Shown: positions 27,524 through 37,343, counted from the first letter of the stretch. The stretch: 64,000 nt of DNA from Pseudomonas sp. PB106 (GCF_009764645.1 NZ_RWIM01000157.1:1-64000); one strand, 5' to 3'. Notes: generated by a model not told the origin, from the sequence alone. Numbers and translations are program-made.

Positions 27524-28174
27524 TTACGCAGCAGGCTGGTCGAGTTCCAGGCCGACACCCAGTCGGCGGCCCATGCACGGCCAGCGTTTCCACGCGGCGC
27601 CGGTGTCCGGGCTGCTGAGTTTGTCGCGGTAGATTTCTACCGATTCCAGAGCAAAACTCTCGTCGTTGAGCATCTCGTCGATGGCGTGATGCACCGCTTC
27701 GTCCAGTTGGTTGGCAAATTCCTCACCGATCAATTGGTGAGCAATCAAGTTGGCGACCGTCATGTCCAAGGGGATCAGTGGCTGGCCGAAATGCTTGATG
27801 TACAGGTCGTTGACCTCTTCGACAAAACGGTGCGCCAGATAGGCCTCGTCGAGCAGGCTGTCCAGGCCAACGTGACCGGCCATGATCGCCGGCGGCTGGA
27901 GGAAATACTGCTCGGCGATTTTCAGCACCGGTTTGATCTGCGATTCGATTCCCGCTTCCCTGGCGACTTCATTGGCTGCATCCAGCAGGTCTGGCACTTC
28001 ATCGATGTAGGCGGCGACAAAACGCGTCAGCACGCCTTGGGCGTCGGCTTCCGGCAACTGGATCGCCGGGTGTAAATGAGGCAGCTTGCTTTCCAGCTGA
28101 CGGGTCAGCAGGCCGGTGTCTTTTTCGTGCTGTTGGGCTTTTTGGATCTGCTCGCGCAATGCGGCGGTGTTCAT
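27524..28174 (-). CDS. Conserved hypothetical protein (PA0104-like position)
   Basis: A 216-residue soluble, acidic, largely helical protein with no signal peptide or membrane segment. I recognise no catalytic motif. Blocks include HPAIQLPEADAQGVLTRFVA and LIAHQLIGEEFANQLDEAVH. It stands between the SulP transporter and the divergent oxidase operon, the position held by PA0104 in P. aeruginosa. The ATG at 28174 lies about 9 bases after a GGAG site. Its location suggests a link to the oxidase or bicarbonate genes, but nothing in the sequence proves it. Confidence 0.8.
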   Translation of the reverse strand: MNTAALREQIQKAQQHEKDTGLLTRQLESKLPHLHPAIQLPEADAQGVLTRFVAAYIDEVPDLLDAANEVAREAGIESQIKPVLKIAEQYFLQPPAIMAGHVGLDSLLDEAYLAHRFVEEVNDLYIKHFGQPLIPLDMTVANLIAHQLIGEEFANQLDEAVHHAIDEMLNDESFALESVEIYRDKLSSPDTGAAWKRWPCMGRRLGVGLELDQPAA

Positions 28175-28543
28175 GAAAACTCCAGGAAACAAGGCAATGA
28201 AAGAGGGAAGACATAAGTTAGCTGGCTTACGAAAATTGCTAAGACGCATTTGTCATAATTATTTCATCCTTGATGCGCCTGCGTTATATCGATTTGCCAC
28301 CACTCGTCTGCATCCTTCTCCATTCGTGACCTTGAACGCAAGTGCCAGCTGTTTCAGATGATTTACCTCGGCACATTGCAATTCCCCGACGCTGTCTATA
28401 CTCGCCAATGAATGGAGTTAGCTGATGACGCCCGACTGCACCCGCAGCAAGGCCCGGCGATTCAAGTTCGTAGTCTGATGCAGCCGCTCCCTTGCCGCAG
28501 GCGAAAGCCGGCGGGATAACAAGAACGATAAGGGGAACCCGCA
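28175..28543. other. Divergent upstream region of the cytochrome oxidase operon
   Basis: 369 bases with no gene supported on either strand. The left half is AT-rich (around 28215-28300, including a CATAAT hexamer near 28254). It probably carries promoters for both directions, since the oxidase genes and the PA0104-like gene diverge here. I see no clear repeat or terminator. Confidence 0.5.
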
Positions 28544-29671
28544 ATGATGCGACATCCACACGTCTGGATGGGCCTCCTGTTGTGGTCGATTTTCAGTCCG
28601 GCGCACGCTGCCTGGACTGTGAATATGGCGCCTGGAGCGACTGAAATCAGTCACGCAGTATTCGACCTGCACATGACCATTTTCTGGATCTGTGTGGTGA
28701 TCGGGATCATCGTCTTCGGCGCCATGTTCTGGTCGATGATGGTGCACCGCCGTTCTACCGGGCAGGTCGCCGCAAAATTCCACGAAAGCACCACCGTCGA
28801 AATTCTCTGGACCGTCGTGCCGCTGCTGATTCTGGTGGCGATGGCGGTGCCGGCGACCGCCACCCTGATCAAGATGTACGACACCAGTGAGCCGGATATC
28901 GATATCCAGATCACCGGTTATCAGTGGAAGTGGCACTACAAATACCTGGGCCAGGACGTCGAGTTCTTCAGCAACCTGGCCACCCCCGCCGACCAGATCC
29001 ACAACAAGGAAGCCAAGGGCGAGCATTACCTGCTCGAGGTCGACAAGCCGTTGGTGCTGCCGACCGGGGCCAAGGTGCGCTTTCTCGTGACCTCCGCCGA
29101 CGTTATCCACTCCTGGTGGGTGCCGGCCTTCGCGGTCAAACGCGATGCGATCCCGGGATTCGTCAACGAAGCGTGGACGCGCATCGACAAGCCCGGCATT
29201 TACCGCGGCCAGTGCGCCGAACTGTGCGGCAAGGATCACGGTTTCATGCCGATCGTGGTCGAGGTCAAGGAGAAGGCCGACTACGACAAGTGGCTCGCCG
29301 ATCGCAAGGCCGAGGCCGCGCAGCTCAAAGAGCTGACCAGCAAGGAATGGACCCTCGACGAACTCAAGGAACGTGGCGACAAGATCTACCACACCACTTG
29401 CGTCGCCTGTCACCAGGCCGAAGGCCAGGGCCTGCCGCCGATGTTCCCGGCGCTCAAGGGCTCGAAAATCGCCACAGGACCGAAAGAAGGCCACTTGAGC
29501 ATTGTCTTCCACGGCAAGCCCGGCACCGCCATGGCGGCGTTCGGCAAGCAGCTGTCGGAAGTCGATATCGCAGCGGTCGTGACCTACGAACGTAACGCCT
29601 GGGGCAACAACAAGGGCGACATGGTCACGCCAAAAGAAGTGCTGGAGCTGAAACAGGCGGAAAGCAAATGA
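28544..29671 (+). CDS. coxB: Cytochrome c oxidase subunit II with fused cytochrome c domain
   Basis: A 375-residue protein. After a signal peptide (about 1-23) and two membrane helices, the CuA domain shows VIHSWWVPAF and CAELCGKDHGFMP, which carry the two copper atoms. A C-terminal cytochrome c domain (from about residue 275) has the heme site TCVACHQAE. This caa3-like layout receives electrons from soluble cytochrome c. It is the first gene of the oxidase cluster. Confidence 0.96.
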   Translation: MMRHPHVWMGLLLWSIFSPAHAAWTVNMAPGATEISHAVFDLHMTIFWICVVIGIIVFGAMFWSMMVHRRSTGQVAAKFHESTTVEILWTVVPLLILVAMAVPATATLIKMYDTSEPDIDIQITGYQWKWHYKYLGQDVEFFSNLATPADQIHNKEAKGEHYLLEVDKPLVLPTGAKVRFLVTSADVIHSWWVPAFAVKRDAIPGFVNEAWTRIDKPGIYRGQCAELCGKDHGFMPIVVEVKEKADYDKWLADRKAEAAQLKELTSKEWTLDELKERGDKIYHTTCVACHQAEGQGLPPMFPALKGSKIATGPKEGHLSIVFHGKPGTAMAAFGKQLSEVDIAAVVTYERNAWGNNKGDMVTPKEVLELKQAESK

Positions 29672-29753
29672 GCCGGTCTATCGCGTACGTCGTGAACCGG
29701 TCGGGGCCGCGCGCCCCGGCCTGCCCCATCCACTCACGTAAAGGAGACCGGCC

Positions 29754-31340
29754 ATGAGCGCTGTCATCGATGACCACGGTCATGCCGACCACGCCCACGG
29801 CCCCGCCAAAGGCCTGATGCGCTGGGTGCTGACCACCAACCACAAGGACATCGGCACGCTGTACCTGTGGTTTGCGTTCTCCATGTTCCTGCTCGGCGGA
29901 ACGTTCGCGATGGTGATTCGTGCCGAACTGTTCCAGCCGGGGCTGCAAATCGTCGAGCCGGCGTTCTTCAATCAGATGACCACCATGCACGGTCTGGTGA
30001 TGGTCTTCGGTGCGGTGATGCCAGCGTTCGTCGGCCTCGCCAACTGGATGATCCCGTTGATGATCGGCGCGCCGGACATGGCCCTGCCACGGATGAACAA
30101 CTTCAGCTTCTGGCTGCTGCCAGCGGCGTTCCTGATCCTGGTGTCGACCCTGTTCACCCCCGGTGGCGGGCCGAACTTCGGCTGGACGTTCTATGCGCCG
30201 CTGTCGACCACTTACGCGCCGGAAAGCGTGACGTTTTTCATCTTCGCCATCCACCTGATGGGGATCAGTTCGATCATGGGTGCGATCAACGTGGTCGCGA
30301 CCATCCTCAACCTGCGCGCCCCCGGCATGACCCTGATGAAAATGCCGCTGTTCGTCTGGACCTGGCTGATCACCGCATTCCTGCTGATCGCGGTGATGCC
30401 GGTGCTGGCCGGGTGCGTGACGATGATGCTGATGGACATCCACTTCGGCACCAGTTTCTTCAGTGCTGCCGGTGGCGGTGACCCGGTATTGTTCCAGCAT
30501 GTGTTCTGGTTCTTCGGGCACCCCGAGGTGTACATCATGATCCTGCCGGCCTTCGGCGCCGTCAGCTCGATCATCCCGACCTTCTCGCGCAAACCGCTGT
30601 TCGGCTACACCTCGATGGTCTACGCCACGGCGAGCATCGCGTTCCTGTCGTTCATCGTCTGGGCGCACCACATGTTCGTGGTCGGCATTCCGTTGGTGGG
30701 TGAGCTGTTCTTCATGTACGCCACGCTGCTGATCGCGGTGCCGACCGGCGTGAAGGTGTTCAACTGGGCCAGCACCATGTGGCAAGGCTCGCTGACCTTT
30801 GAGACGCCGATGCTGTTCGCGGTGGCGTTCGTGATCCTGTTCTCCATCGGTGGTTTCTCCGGGCTGATGCTGGCCATCGCCCCGGCGGACTTCCAGTATC
30901 AGGACACCTACTTCGTGGTCGCGCACTTCCACTACGTGCTGGTGCCGGGGGCGATCTTCGGGATCTTCGCTTCGACCTATTACTGGCTGCCGAAATGGAC
31001 CGGCCACATGTACGACGAAACCCTCGGCAAGCTGCACTTCTGGCTGTCGTTCGTCGGCATGAACCTGACCTTCTTCCCGATGCACTTCGTGGGCCTTGCG
31101 GGGATGCCGCGACGGATTCCGGACTACAACCTGCAGTTCGCCGACTTCAACATGGTCTCCTCGATTGGCGCGTTCATGTTCGGCGCCACGCAGATCTTCT
31201 TCCTGTTCATCGTGATCAAGACCATTCGCGGCGGCCCGCCGGCACCGGCCAAGCCTTGGGATGGCGCGGAAGGTCTGGAGTGGAGCGTGCCGTCACCGGC
31301 GCCATATCACACCTTCACCACACCGCCGGAAGTGAAATGA
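29754..31340 (+). CDS. coxA: Cytochrome c oxidase subunit I
   Basis: A 528-residue protein with about twelve membrane helices. It reduces O2 to water at a heme a3-CuB site and pumps protons. The CuB ligands and crosslinked Tyr are in WFFGHPEVYIM and WAHHMFVVG, and the heme ligands in VVAHFHYVLVPGA. AAAGGAGA precedes the ATG. It lies downstream of coxB. A REPIN separates it from ctaG. Confidence 0.97.
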   Translation: MSAVIDDHGHADHAHGPAKGLMRWVLTTNHKDIGTLYLWFAFSMFLLGGTFAMVIRAELFQPGLQIVEPAFFNQMTTMHGLVMVFGAVMPAFVGLANWMIPLMIGAPDMALPRMNNFSFWLLPAAFLILVSTLFTPGGGPNFGWTFYAPLSTTYAPESVTFFIFAIHLMGISSIMGAINVVATILNLRAPGMTLMKMPLFVWTWLITAFLLIAVMPVLAGCVTMMLMDIHFGTSFFSAAGGGDPVLFQHVFWFFGHPEVYIMILPAFGAVSSIIPTFSRKPLFGYTSMVYATASIAFLSFIVWAHHMFVVGIPLVGELFFMYATLLIAVPTGVKVFNWASTMWQGSLTFETPMLFAVAFVILFSIGGFSGLMLAIAPADFQYQDTYFVVAHFHYVLVPGAIFGIFASTYYWLPKWTGHMYDETLGKLHFWLSFVGMNLTFFPMHFVGLAGMPRRIPDYNLQFADFNMVSSIGAFMFGATQIFFLFIVIKTIRGGPPAPAKPWDGAEGLEWSVPSPAPYHTFTTPPEVK

Positions 31341-31430
31341 CTGTGGGAGCGAGCTTGCTCGCGAAGAACGATAACTCGGTTTCACTGAGAAACCGCAACG
31401 CCTGCTTCGCGAGCAAGCTCGCTCCCACAG
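31341..31430. repeat. REPIN (family C) inside the oxidase cluster
   Basis: CTGTGGGAGCGAGCTTGCTC at 31341 and its complement ending in GCTCGCTCCCACAG at 31430, with GCGAAG and CTTCGC inner extensions. It begins immediately after the coxA stop and fills most of the gap to ctaG. In the mRNA this would fold into a long hairpin that could uncouple coxBA from the downstream genes. Confidence 0.93.
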
Positions 31431-31454
31431 AGATTCATGTGGAGGCTGAACACC

Positions 31455-32006
31455 ATGGCTGACTCAATCTCGACGAAAAAACTCGTCACTCGCCTGCTCG
31501 GTGTCGTGGCGGCGATGTTTGTCTTCGGGTTTGCCTTGGTGCCGATCTACGACGTGATGTGCAAAGCCTTCGGCATCAACGGCAAAACCGCCGGGCAGTA
31601 CGAGGGTGAGCAAGTGGTCGACACTTCGCGCCAGGTGCGCGTGCAGTTTCTCTCGACCAACAATGTCGACATGCCGTGGGATTTTTATCCCAAACATGAC
31701 GAACTCACCGCCAACCCCGGCGCGGTCAACGAAATGATCTTCATCGCGCGCAACCCCACCGACAAACCGATGAGTGCGCAAGCCGTGCCGAGCATCGCGC
31801 CGAGCAACGCGGCGGCATATTTCCACAAGACCGAATGTTTTTGTTTTACCCAGCAGGTGCTGCAGCCCGGTCAGCAGATCGAGATGCCGGTGCGCTTCAT
31901 TGTTGACCGCGACATGCCCAAGGATGTGAAGCACCTGACGCTGTCCTACACGCTGTTCGATATCACCGCCCGACATCCTCCGGTGGCTGTAAACACTGGC
32001 GGTTGA
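31455..32006 (+). CDS. ctaG: Cytochrome c oxidase assembly protein CtaG (Cox11)
   Basis: A 183-residue protein with one N-terminal membrane helix (about 12-32) and a periplasmic copper-binding domain. The CFCF motif (ECFCFTQQVLQPGQ) holds the copper that is delivered to the CuB site of subunit I. GGAGG lies upstream of the ATG at 31455. The gene stands between coxA and coxC, as in other pseudomonads. Confidence 0.95.
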   Translation: MADSISTKKLVTRLLGVVAAMFVFGFALVPIYDVMCKAFGINGKTAGQYEGEQVVDTSRQVRVQFLSTNNVDMPWDFYPKHDELTANPGAVNEMIFIARNPTDKPMSAQAVPSIAPSNAAAYFHKTECFCFTQQVLQPGQQIEMPVRFIVDRDMPKDVKHLTLSYTLFDITARHPPVAVNTGG

Positions 32007-32031
32007 GCGTGCCCGATAAGGAGAACAATAA

Positions 32032-32919
32032 ATGGCAACTCATGAGCATTATTACGTTCCGGCCCAGAGCAAATGGCCGATCATCGCGACCTTCGGCATG
32101 GCCATCACCGTGTACGGCCTGGCCGTGTGGTTCAACGATCTGAAGGCGACGCGCCCGGAATCCCACGGCCCGTACATCTTTTTCGTCGGTGGCCTGTTGT
32201 TGGCGTACATGCTGTTCGGCTGGTTCGGCGCGGTGATCAAGGAAAGTCGCGCGGGACTCTACAGCGCGCAACTGGATCGCTCGTTTCGCTGGGGCATGAG
32301 TTGGTTCATCTTCTCCGAGGTGATGTTCTTCGTCGCCTTCTTCGGTGCGCTGTTCTACGTGCGCCACGTCTCCGGGCCGGCCCTAGGTGGCGAAGGGCCG
32401 AAAGGCATCGCCCACATGCTCTGGCCGAACTTCCAGTTCACCTGGCCGCTGCTGCACACGCCGGATCCGAAACTGTTCCCGCCGCCCAAGGACGTCATCA
32501 GCCCGTGGGGCCTGCCGCTGATCAACACGATCCTGCTGGTCAGTTCCAGCGTGACCATCACCATCGCCCACCATGCCTTGAAGAAGGGCCATCGCGGCGC
32601 ACTGAAAATCTGGCTGGCGATCACCGTGCTGCTGGGCTGCGCGTTTCTCGGTTTCCAGGCTGAGGAATACATCCACGCCTATCACGAACTGGGCCTGACC
32701 CTCGGTTCGGGCATTTATGGCGCGACGTTCTTCATGCTCACCGGTTTCCACGGCGCCCACGTGACCATCGGCACCATCATTCTGTTTGTGATGTTGATGC
32801 GCATCATGAAGGGCCACTTCGACAACGAGCACCAGTTCGGCTTCGAAGCGGCGAGCTGGTATTGGCACTTCGTCGACGTGGTGTGGATCGGCTTGTTCAT
32901 CTTCGTTTACGTGCTCTGA
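32032..32919 (+). CDS. coxC: Cytochrome c oxidase subunit III
   Basis: A 295-residue protein with seven membrane helices and the family segments FISEV-like (FIFSEVMFFVAFF), GFHGAHVTIG and SWYWHFVDVVWIGLF. It stabilises the oxidase core. AAGGAG precedes the ATG. It ends the coxBA-ctaG-coxC run; a minus-strand DUF2909 gene follows. Confidence 0.96.
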   Translation: MATHEHYYVPAQSKWPIIATFGMAITVYGLAVWFNDLKATRPESHGPYIFFVGGLLLAYMLFGWFGAVIKESRAGLYSAQLDRSFRWGMSWFIFSEVMFFVAFFGALFYVRHVSGPALGGEGPKGIAHMLWPNFQFTWPLLHTPDPKLFPPPKDVISPWGLPLINTILLVSSSVTITIAHHALKKGHRGALKIWLAITVLLGCAFLGFQAEEYIHAYHELGLTLGSGIYGATFFMLTGFHGAHVTIGTIILFVMLMRIMKGHFDNEHQFGFEAASWYWHFVDVVWIGLFIFVYVL

Positions 32920-32928
32920 GGACTAACG

Positions 32929-33132
32929 CTACCAAGGCGCATGCGAGACCAATTGGCCGCTGTAAAAACCCCAGGCGATCAAGCCGACGGTGGCAGCGGC
33001 CAATGCCACCCGAACACTCAAGGCGATGACCAGGCGATTGGAACTGCTGTCGTCCTTGACCAGGAAAAACAGGCCGCTGAACAGGCTGATCACCGTGGCA
33101 ATCAGCATCAGGACGATCGCTGCTTTGAGCAT
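32929..33132 (-). CDS. DUF2909 family twin-membrane-helix protein
   Basis: A 67-residue protein with two hydrophobic helices (AIVLMLIATVISLFSGLFFL and ALAAATVGLIAWGFYSG) joined by a short polar turn. It matches the DUF2909/twin transmembrane protein family found beside SURF1 in pseudomonads. It is encoded against the direction of the oxidase genes. The ATG at 33132 is chosen over a long upstream extension that looks non-coding. Its role is unknown; an oxidase link is suggested only by position. Confidence 0.85.
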   Translation of the reverse strand: MLKAAIVLMLIATVISLFSGLFFLVKDDSSSNRLVIALSVRVALAAATVGLIAWGFYSGQLVSHAPW

Positions 33133-33203
33133 GGGAAGAACTCCGGGGGACAGGCGATGCAATTGAGTATAGCGAGCGCGACGACTGACTTTATGGCGCA
33201 GCC

Positions 33204-33944
33204 ATGAAGCGCTTTCGCCCGGGCGTGATACCGACCGTGGTGGTCGCTTTATTACTGCCGCTGCTGGTGTCTTTGGGCTTCTGGCAACTGAGCCGTGGCG
33301 CCGAAAAAAGCGCACTGCTCGCCAGTTACGCCGAACGCCGCGCGGCCGAACCGATGGCCAGCACCGAATTGCTGAGCAGCGCCGATCCGGCCTATCGCCG
33401 CGTGCACCTGCACGGCCAGTTCGATGCCGCGCACAGTTTGCTGCTGGATAACCGTCAGCGTAACGGCAAGGTCGGCGTCGAGCTGCTGCAACCGTTTCAG
33501 GATCAACGCACCGGCCTGTGGCTGCTGGTCAATCGCGGCTGGTTGCCATGGCCGGATCGCCGTGTACCGCCGCAATTCACTACGCCCACTGACGCGTTGA
33601 ATGTCGACGCCTGGGTCTACATCGCACCCGGCGCCACTTTCCAGTTGCACGCCGATCCGGTCAGCAGCACTTGGCCGCAAACCATCACCGCCGTCGTGCC
33701 GGCCAAGCTGTGGAAAACCCTCGACCGCGACGGCTTCGCCTACGAATTACGCGCCGAACCCGGCCCGGCCAGCTACGAGGCCGATTGGCCGGTAGTCGCC
33801 ATGGGCCCGGAAAAACACCTCGGTTACGCCGTGCAGTGGTTCGCCATGGCCACCGCCCTGCTCGGCCTCTACGTCTATTTGGGCTTGCACAACGCAAAGG
33901 AGAAACACCATGGGAACGGCCATGAATCCACCCAGCATGTCTGA
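33204..33944 (+). CDS. SURF1 family oxidase assembly protein
   Basis: A 246-residue protein with membrane helices at both ends (TVVVALLLPLLVSLGFWQLS and YAVQWFAMATALLGLYVYLG) and a periplasmic middle domain. FWQL and NRGWLPW are typical of the family. SURF1 proteins help insert heme a into subunit I. Its last 35 bases overlap the start of the next gene. Confidence 0.93.
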   Translation: MKRFRPGVIPTVVVALLLPLLVSLGFWQLSRGAEKSALLASYAERRAAEPMASTELLSSADPAYRRVHLHGQFDAAHSLLLDNRQRNGKVGVELLQPFQDQRTGLWLLVNRGWLPWPDRRVPPQFTTPTDALNVDAWVYIAPGATFQLHADPVSSTWPQTITAVVPAKLWKTLDRDGFAYELRAEPGPASYEADWPVVAMGPEKHLGYAVQWFAMATALLGLYVYLGLHNAKEKHHGNGHESTQHV

Positions 33945-34503
33945 GGCGAAACCCGCCGCGCCCCGTCGGCGCGGGCGCATTCAATTACTGCTGATTTTGC
34001 TCGGCGTGATTGGCCCGATGGTGCTCGCCACCGGCATGTACAAATTGCAGTTCTGGGTGCCGGAAGGTCGCAGCTATCACGGCGAACTGATCGGCAACGG
34101 CCAGACCCGCGCCGACCTCGGTGTGCAGGCCGACGAAGAGCGCTGGCAGATGCTGGTCACCGCGCCGAAGGATTGCGCGGTGGATTGCCAGCAATTGGTG
34201 TATCTCGCGCGGCAGATTCAAATCGGCCTCGGTCGTGACGCCGGGCGCGCCAGCCATGCCCTCGCCGTGGCGCAACCGGTGAGCGCCGATTACGAGGCCA
34301 AGCTGACCCGCGAATATCCGCAACTGCAACGCTATCCACTGGACGCCACCACGTTCAGCAAGACAACTGGCGACAAAGCCACGCCACAGCTGTGGATCAT
34401 CGATCCGCACGGCAACCTCGTGCTGCGTTACGAGCCGAATGTGAAAGGCAAGGATCTGCTCAACGACCTGCGTCATCTGCTGAAACTGTCGAACATCGGA
34501 TAA
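33910..34503 (+). CDS. Membrane-anchored SCO-like protein with a CxxxC pair (PA0111-like)
   Basis: A 197-residue protein with one N-terminal membrane helix (about 25-45) and a thioredoxin-like periplasmic part. The segment DCAVDCQQLVYLARQI matches the spacing of the copper-binding [15 protein letters not shown] of the true SCO protein at 36477, including the CxxxC pair. A C-terminal QLWIIDPHGNLVLRY strand also fits the fold. Copper binding is therefore plausible. It lies in the oxidase assembly cluster; AAAGGAG precedes the ATG, which lies inside the SURF1 gene. Confidence 0.8.
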   Translation: MGTAMNPPSMSEAKPAAPRRRGRIQLLLILLGVIGPMVLATGMYKLQFWVPEGRSYHGELIGNGQTRADLGVQADEERWQMLVTAPKDCAVDCQQLVYLARQIQIGLGRDAGRASHALAVAQPVSADYEAKLTREYPQLQRYPLDATTFSKTTGDKATPQLWIIDPHGNLVLRYEPNVKGKDLLNDLRHLLKLSNIG

Positions 34504-34513
34504 GGGCATCGTC

Positions 34514-35593
34514 ATGGCCAAACCTGGATTTCGCCTCGCGCTGTTTGCCACCCTGCTGGCCCTGATTGTGGTGCTGCTCGGCGCCTATACGCGCCTGACC
34601 CACGCTGGCCTCGGCTGTCCGGACTGGCCGGGCTGCTACGGTTTTATCAGCGTGCCGAAAAGCGAAGCGCAACTGGCCCATGCCGAACTGCATTACCCCG
34701 ACTCGCCGGTGGAGGCGCACAAGGGCTGGAACGAGATGATCCACCGCTACTTCGCCGGCACCCTCGGCCTGCTGATTTCGATTCTCGCCGGGCGTGCTTG
34801 GGTCAATCGTCGTCATCCGGGGCAGCCGTTGAAGCTGCCGCTGTTTCTGCTGGCGGTGGTGTTTGCGCAAGCGGCGTTCGGCATGTGGACGGTGACGCTC
34901 AAGCTCTGGCCACAAGTGGTCACCGGGCATCTGCTCGGCGGTTTTGCGACGTTGAGTTTGTTGTTTTTGCTGACGCTTAGATTGTCCGGCGTGCTTCCGG
35001 CGCTGACCGTGCCCAAGCGTTTGCAGTATTGGGCGACGGCGGGATTGCTGTTGGTGATTGGTCAGATCGCGCTGGGTGGCTGGGTCAGTTCCAACTACGC
35101 GGCGGTGGCGTGCATTGACTTCCCTACGTGCCACGGGCAATGGCTGCCGCCAGCGGATTTCGCCAATGGGTTTCATCTGACTCAACACATCGGTCCGAAT
35201 TATCTGGGCGGGCAACTCGACAGTGATGCACGCACGGCGATTCACCTGACTCACCGGATCGGCGCTTTGCTGGTGACGCTGGTGCTGCTCGGTCTCGCGT
35301 GGCAATTGAAAGTGGTCGGCATGACGCGGCTGGCCGGTCTGGTGCTGATTGCGCTCGCGGCGCAGATCACCCTCGGCATCAGCAACGTGTTGTTCCATCT
35401 ACCGCTGCCCGTGGCGGTCGCACATAACGCTGGCGGTGCGGCGCTGTTACTGACGATGGTGCTCGTCAACTATCACGCGCGTACCAGCCTGGTCCGGGTC
35501 AAACAACCGGTGCTCGCACGCTGGCGCCTGAGCCCGCGCAAAAATTCCGCCGCGCCCATCACTATTAAAGGAGAAACGCCGTGGCGATTCTGA
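34514..35593 (+). CDS. ctaA: Heme A synthase (COX15/CtaA)
   Basis: A 359-residue protein with about eight membrane helices that oxidises heme O to heme A. Conserved heme-binding histidines are in [30 protein letters not shown] and [10 protein letters not shown]. It begins 10 bases after the SCO-like gene and overlaps cyoE by 13 bases. Its product uses the heme O made by CyoE. Confidence 0.95.
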   Translation: MAKPGFRLALFATLLALIVVLLGAYTRLTHAGLGCPDWPGCYGFISVPKSEAQLAHAELHYPDSPVEAHKGWNEMIHRYFAGTLGLLISILAGRAWVNRRHPGQPLKLPLFLLAVVFAQAAFGMWTVTLKLWPQVVTGHLLGGFATLSLLFLLTLRLSGVLPALTVPKRLQYWATAGLLLVIGQIALGGWVSSNYAAVACIDFPTCHGQWLPPADFANGFHLTQHIGPNYLGGQLDSDARTAIHLTHRIGALLVTLVLLGLAWQLKVVGMTRLAGLVLIALAAQITLGISNVLFHLPLPVAVAHNAGGAALLLTMVLVNYHARTSLVRVKQPVLARWRLSPRKNSAAPITIKGETPWRF

Positions 35594-36480
35594 TTGGCGA
35601 ACGTCCGCATCAGGCGATCTGGCGCGATTATCTGGAGCTGACCAAACCGAAAGTCGTGGTGCTGATGCTGATCACCTCGCTGGTTGGTATGTTTCTCGCC
35701 ACCCGCGCCGGGGTGCCGTGGACGGTGCTGGTGTTCGGCAATCTGGGGATTGCCCTGTGTGCGGGCGGCGCGGCGGCGGTCAATCATGTGGTGGATCGGC
35801 GCATCGATGCAGTGATGGCGCGCACGCACAAACGACCGCTGGCCGAGGGCCGGGTTTCGCCGGCGGCGGCGCTGACGTTTGCACTGGTGTTGGCGCTGCT
35901 CGGTCAGGCCTTGTTGCTGACGTTCACCAATCCGCTGACCGCTTGGCTGACCCTCGCTTCGCTGCTCGGTTACGCGGTGATCTACACCGGGTTTCTCAAA
36001 CGTGCGACGCCGCAGAACATCGTCATCGGCGGCCTCGCCGGCGCCGCCCCGCCGCTGCTCGGCTGGACCGCTGCCACCGGCCACGTCAGCGCCGAACCGT
36101 TGTTACTGGTGCTGATCATCTTTGCCTGGACGCCGCCGCACTTCTGGGCGCTGGCGATTCATCGCAAAGAGGAATACGCCAAGGCCGACATCCCGATGCT
36201 GCCGGTCACCCACGGCGAGCACTACACCAAGGTGCATATTCTGCTGTACACGTTTGCGCTGCTGGCGGTGAGTCTGCTGCCGTACGTGATCCACATGAGC
36301 GGCGTGCTCTACCTGATGTGCGCACTGGGTCTGGGCGCAAGGTTTCTGCAATGGGCCGTGGTGCTGTACCGTGGCACTCGGCCGCACGCGGCGATCAACA
36401 CCTTCAAGTACTCTATTTGGTACTTGTTCCTGTTGTTCATCGCCCTGCTCGTAGACCACTACTTACTGTTGAACCTATGA
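35581..36480 (+). CDS. cyoE: Protoheme IX farnesyltransferase (heme O synthase)
   Basis: A 299-residue UbiA-family membrane enzyme that attaches a farnesyl group to heme B. The Asp-rich prenyl site [19 protein letters not shown] is intact, as is the second Asp loop near [15 protein letters not shown]. It starts with GTG inside the last codons of ctaA, with AAAGGAGA upstream. Its stop overlaps the start of the SCO gene (ATGA). It supplies substrate to CtaA. Confidence 0.95.
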   Translation: MAILIGERPHQAIWRDYLELTKPKVVVLMLITSLVGMFLATRAGVPWTVLVFGNLGIALCAGGAAAVNHVVDRRIDAVMARTHKRPLAEGRVSPAAALTFALVLALLGQALLLTFTNPLTAWLTLASLLGYAVIYTGFLKRATPQNIVIGGLAGAAPPLLGWTAATGHVSAEPLLLVLIIFAWTPPHFWALAIHRKEEYAKADIPMLPVTHGEHYTKVHILLYTFALLAVSLLPYVIHMSGVLYLMCALGLGARFLQWAVVLYRGTRPHAAINTFKYSIWYLFLLFIALLVDHYLLLNL

Positions 36481-37112
36481 CTCGAACCCAGAAAACCGTC
36501 TTCATTCTCGTCGCCGTGATCGCGCTGATCCTGGGACTTACCGTCAACAAAGTGCTGAGCGGCAAGGGCCAGGGCGACCCCACCGCGCTGATCGACGCCG
36601 GCATCATCCTGCTGCCGCAGAGCCGTAATTTGCCGGACGTGACGATGACCGATCAGGACGGCAAACCGGTGGCGATCAACGAGCTGAAAGGCAAGTGGAG
36701 CCTGCTGTTCTTTGGCTACACCTTCTGCCCGGACATCTGCCCGACCACACTGGCGCAGCTGCGGCAGATCAAGAGTGAACTGCCGAAAGACGCTGTGGAT
36801 AAATTGCAGATCGTGCTGGTGAGCGTTGACCCGAACCGCGATAACCCGAAGCAGTTGAAGCAGTATCTGGGCTACTTTGATCCGCAGTTTGTCGGCCTCA
36901 CGCCGACCTCGATTGAAGAGCTGCAGAAGGTCGCGAATGCGGTGAGTATTCCGTTTATTCCGGCCGATACGAGCAAGCCGAATTACACCGTCGACCATAG
37001 CGGCAACCTCGCCGTGATCGGCCCGGATGGCACCCAGCGTGGCTTTATTCGTGCGCCGCTGAACAACGCCAAACTGGTGGCGCAACTCCCGGTCATGCTT
37101 AACCGCAAGTAA
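36477..37112 (+). CDS. SCO1/SenC family copper chaperone
   Basis: A 211-residue protein with an N-terminal membrane helix (about 8-26) and a thioredoxin fold. The copper ligands are in [12 protein letters not shown] (CxxxC) and a distal His in [12 protein letters not shown]. It delivers copper to the CuA site of subunit II. It starts within the cyoE stop (ATGA) and closes the cluster. Confidence 0.94.
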   Translation: MTRTQKTVFILVAVIALILGLTVNKVLSGKGQGDPTALIDAGIILLPQSRNLPDVTMTDQDGKPVAINELKGKWSLLFFGYTFCPDICPTTLAQLRQIKSELPKDAVDKLQIVLVSVDPNRDNPKQLKQYLGYFDPQFVGLTPTSIEELQKVANAVSIPFIPADTSKPNYTVDHSGNLAVIGPDGTQRGFIRAPLNNAKLVAQLPVMLNRK

Positions 37113-37130
37113 TCGCCTACAGTCAAAAGC

Positions 37131-37308
37131 CCCTCACCCTAACCCTCTCCCAAAGGGAGAGGGGACCGAATGGGGGATATTCAAGAATTACGCAGAAATG
37201 AACGTGCTGCTTTGAATCCATGATCGAATGGATCTTTCAGGTCGATGTATGACGCCAGACACCTCGGTCGGCCCCCTCTCCCTCCGGGAGAGGGCTGGGG
37301 TGAGGGGA
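37131..37308. repeat. Paired inverted repeat (family D, CCCTCACCCTAACCCTCTCCC type)
   Basis: A CCCCTCACCCTAACCCTCTC copy at 37131 with its own small hairpin (CCCTCTCCC, loop, GGGAGAGGG) is answered by an inverted copy ending in GGGGTGAGGGG at 37308. About 90 bases of unrelated sequence lie between. It separates the oxidase cluster from metQ and can act as a terminator for the SCO gene. Confidence 0.85.
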
Positions 37309-37343
37309 AGCTTCACAGCAGGTCAAAAGCCATTCACCAGACA

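Noticed and set aside
29625-31085. Minus-strand open frame opposite coxA
   Set aside because: The translation is almost all His, Arg, Gln, Glu and Gly, as expected for the antisense of a membrane protein gene.
37131-37308. Possible transposon remnant at the oxidase-metQ junction
   Set aside because: The opposed copies are short and contain no coding remnant, so a REPIN-like repeat is the simpler reading.
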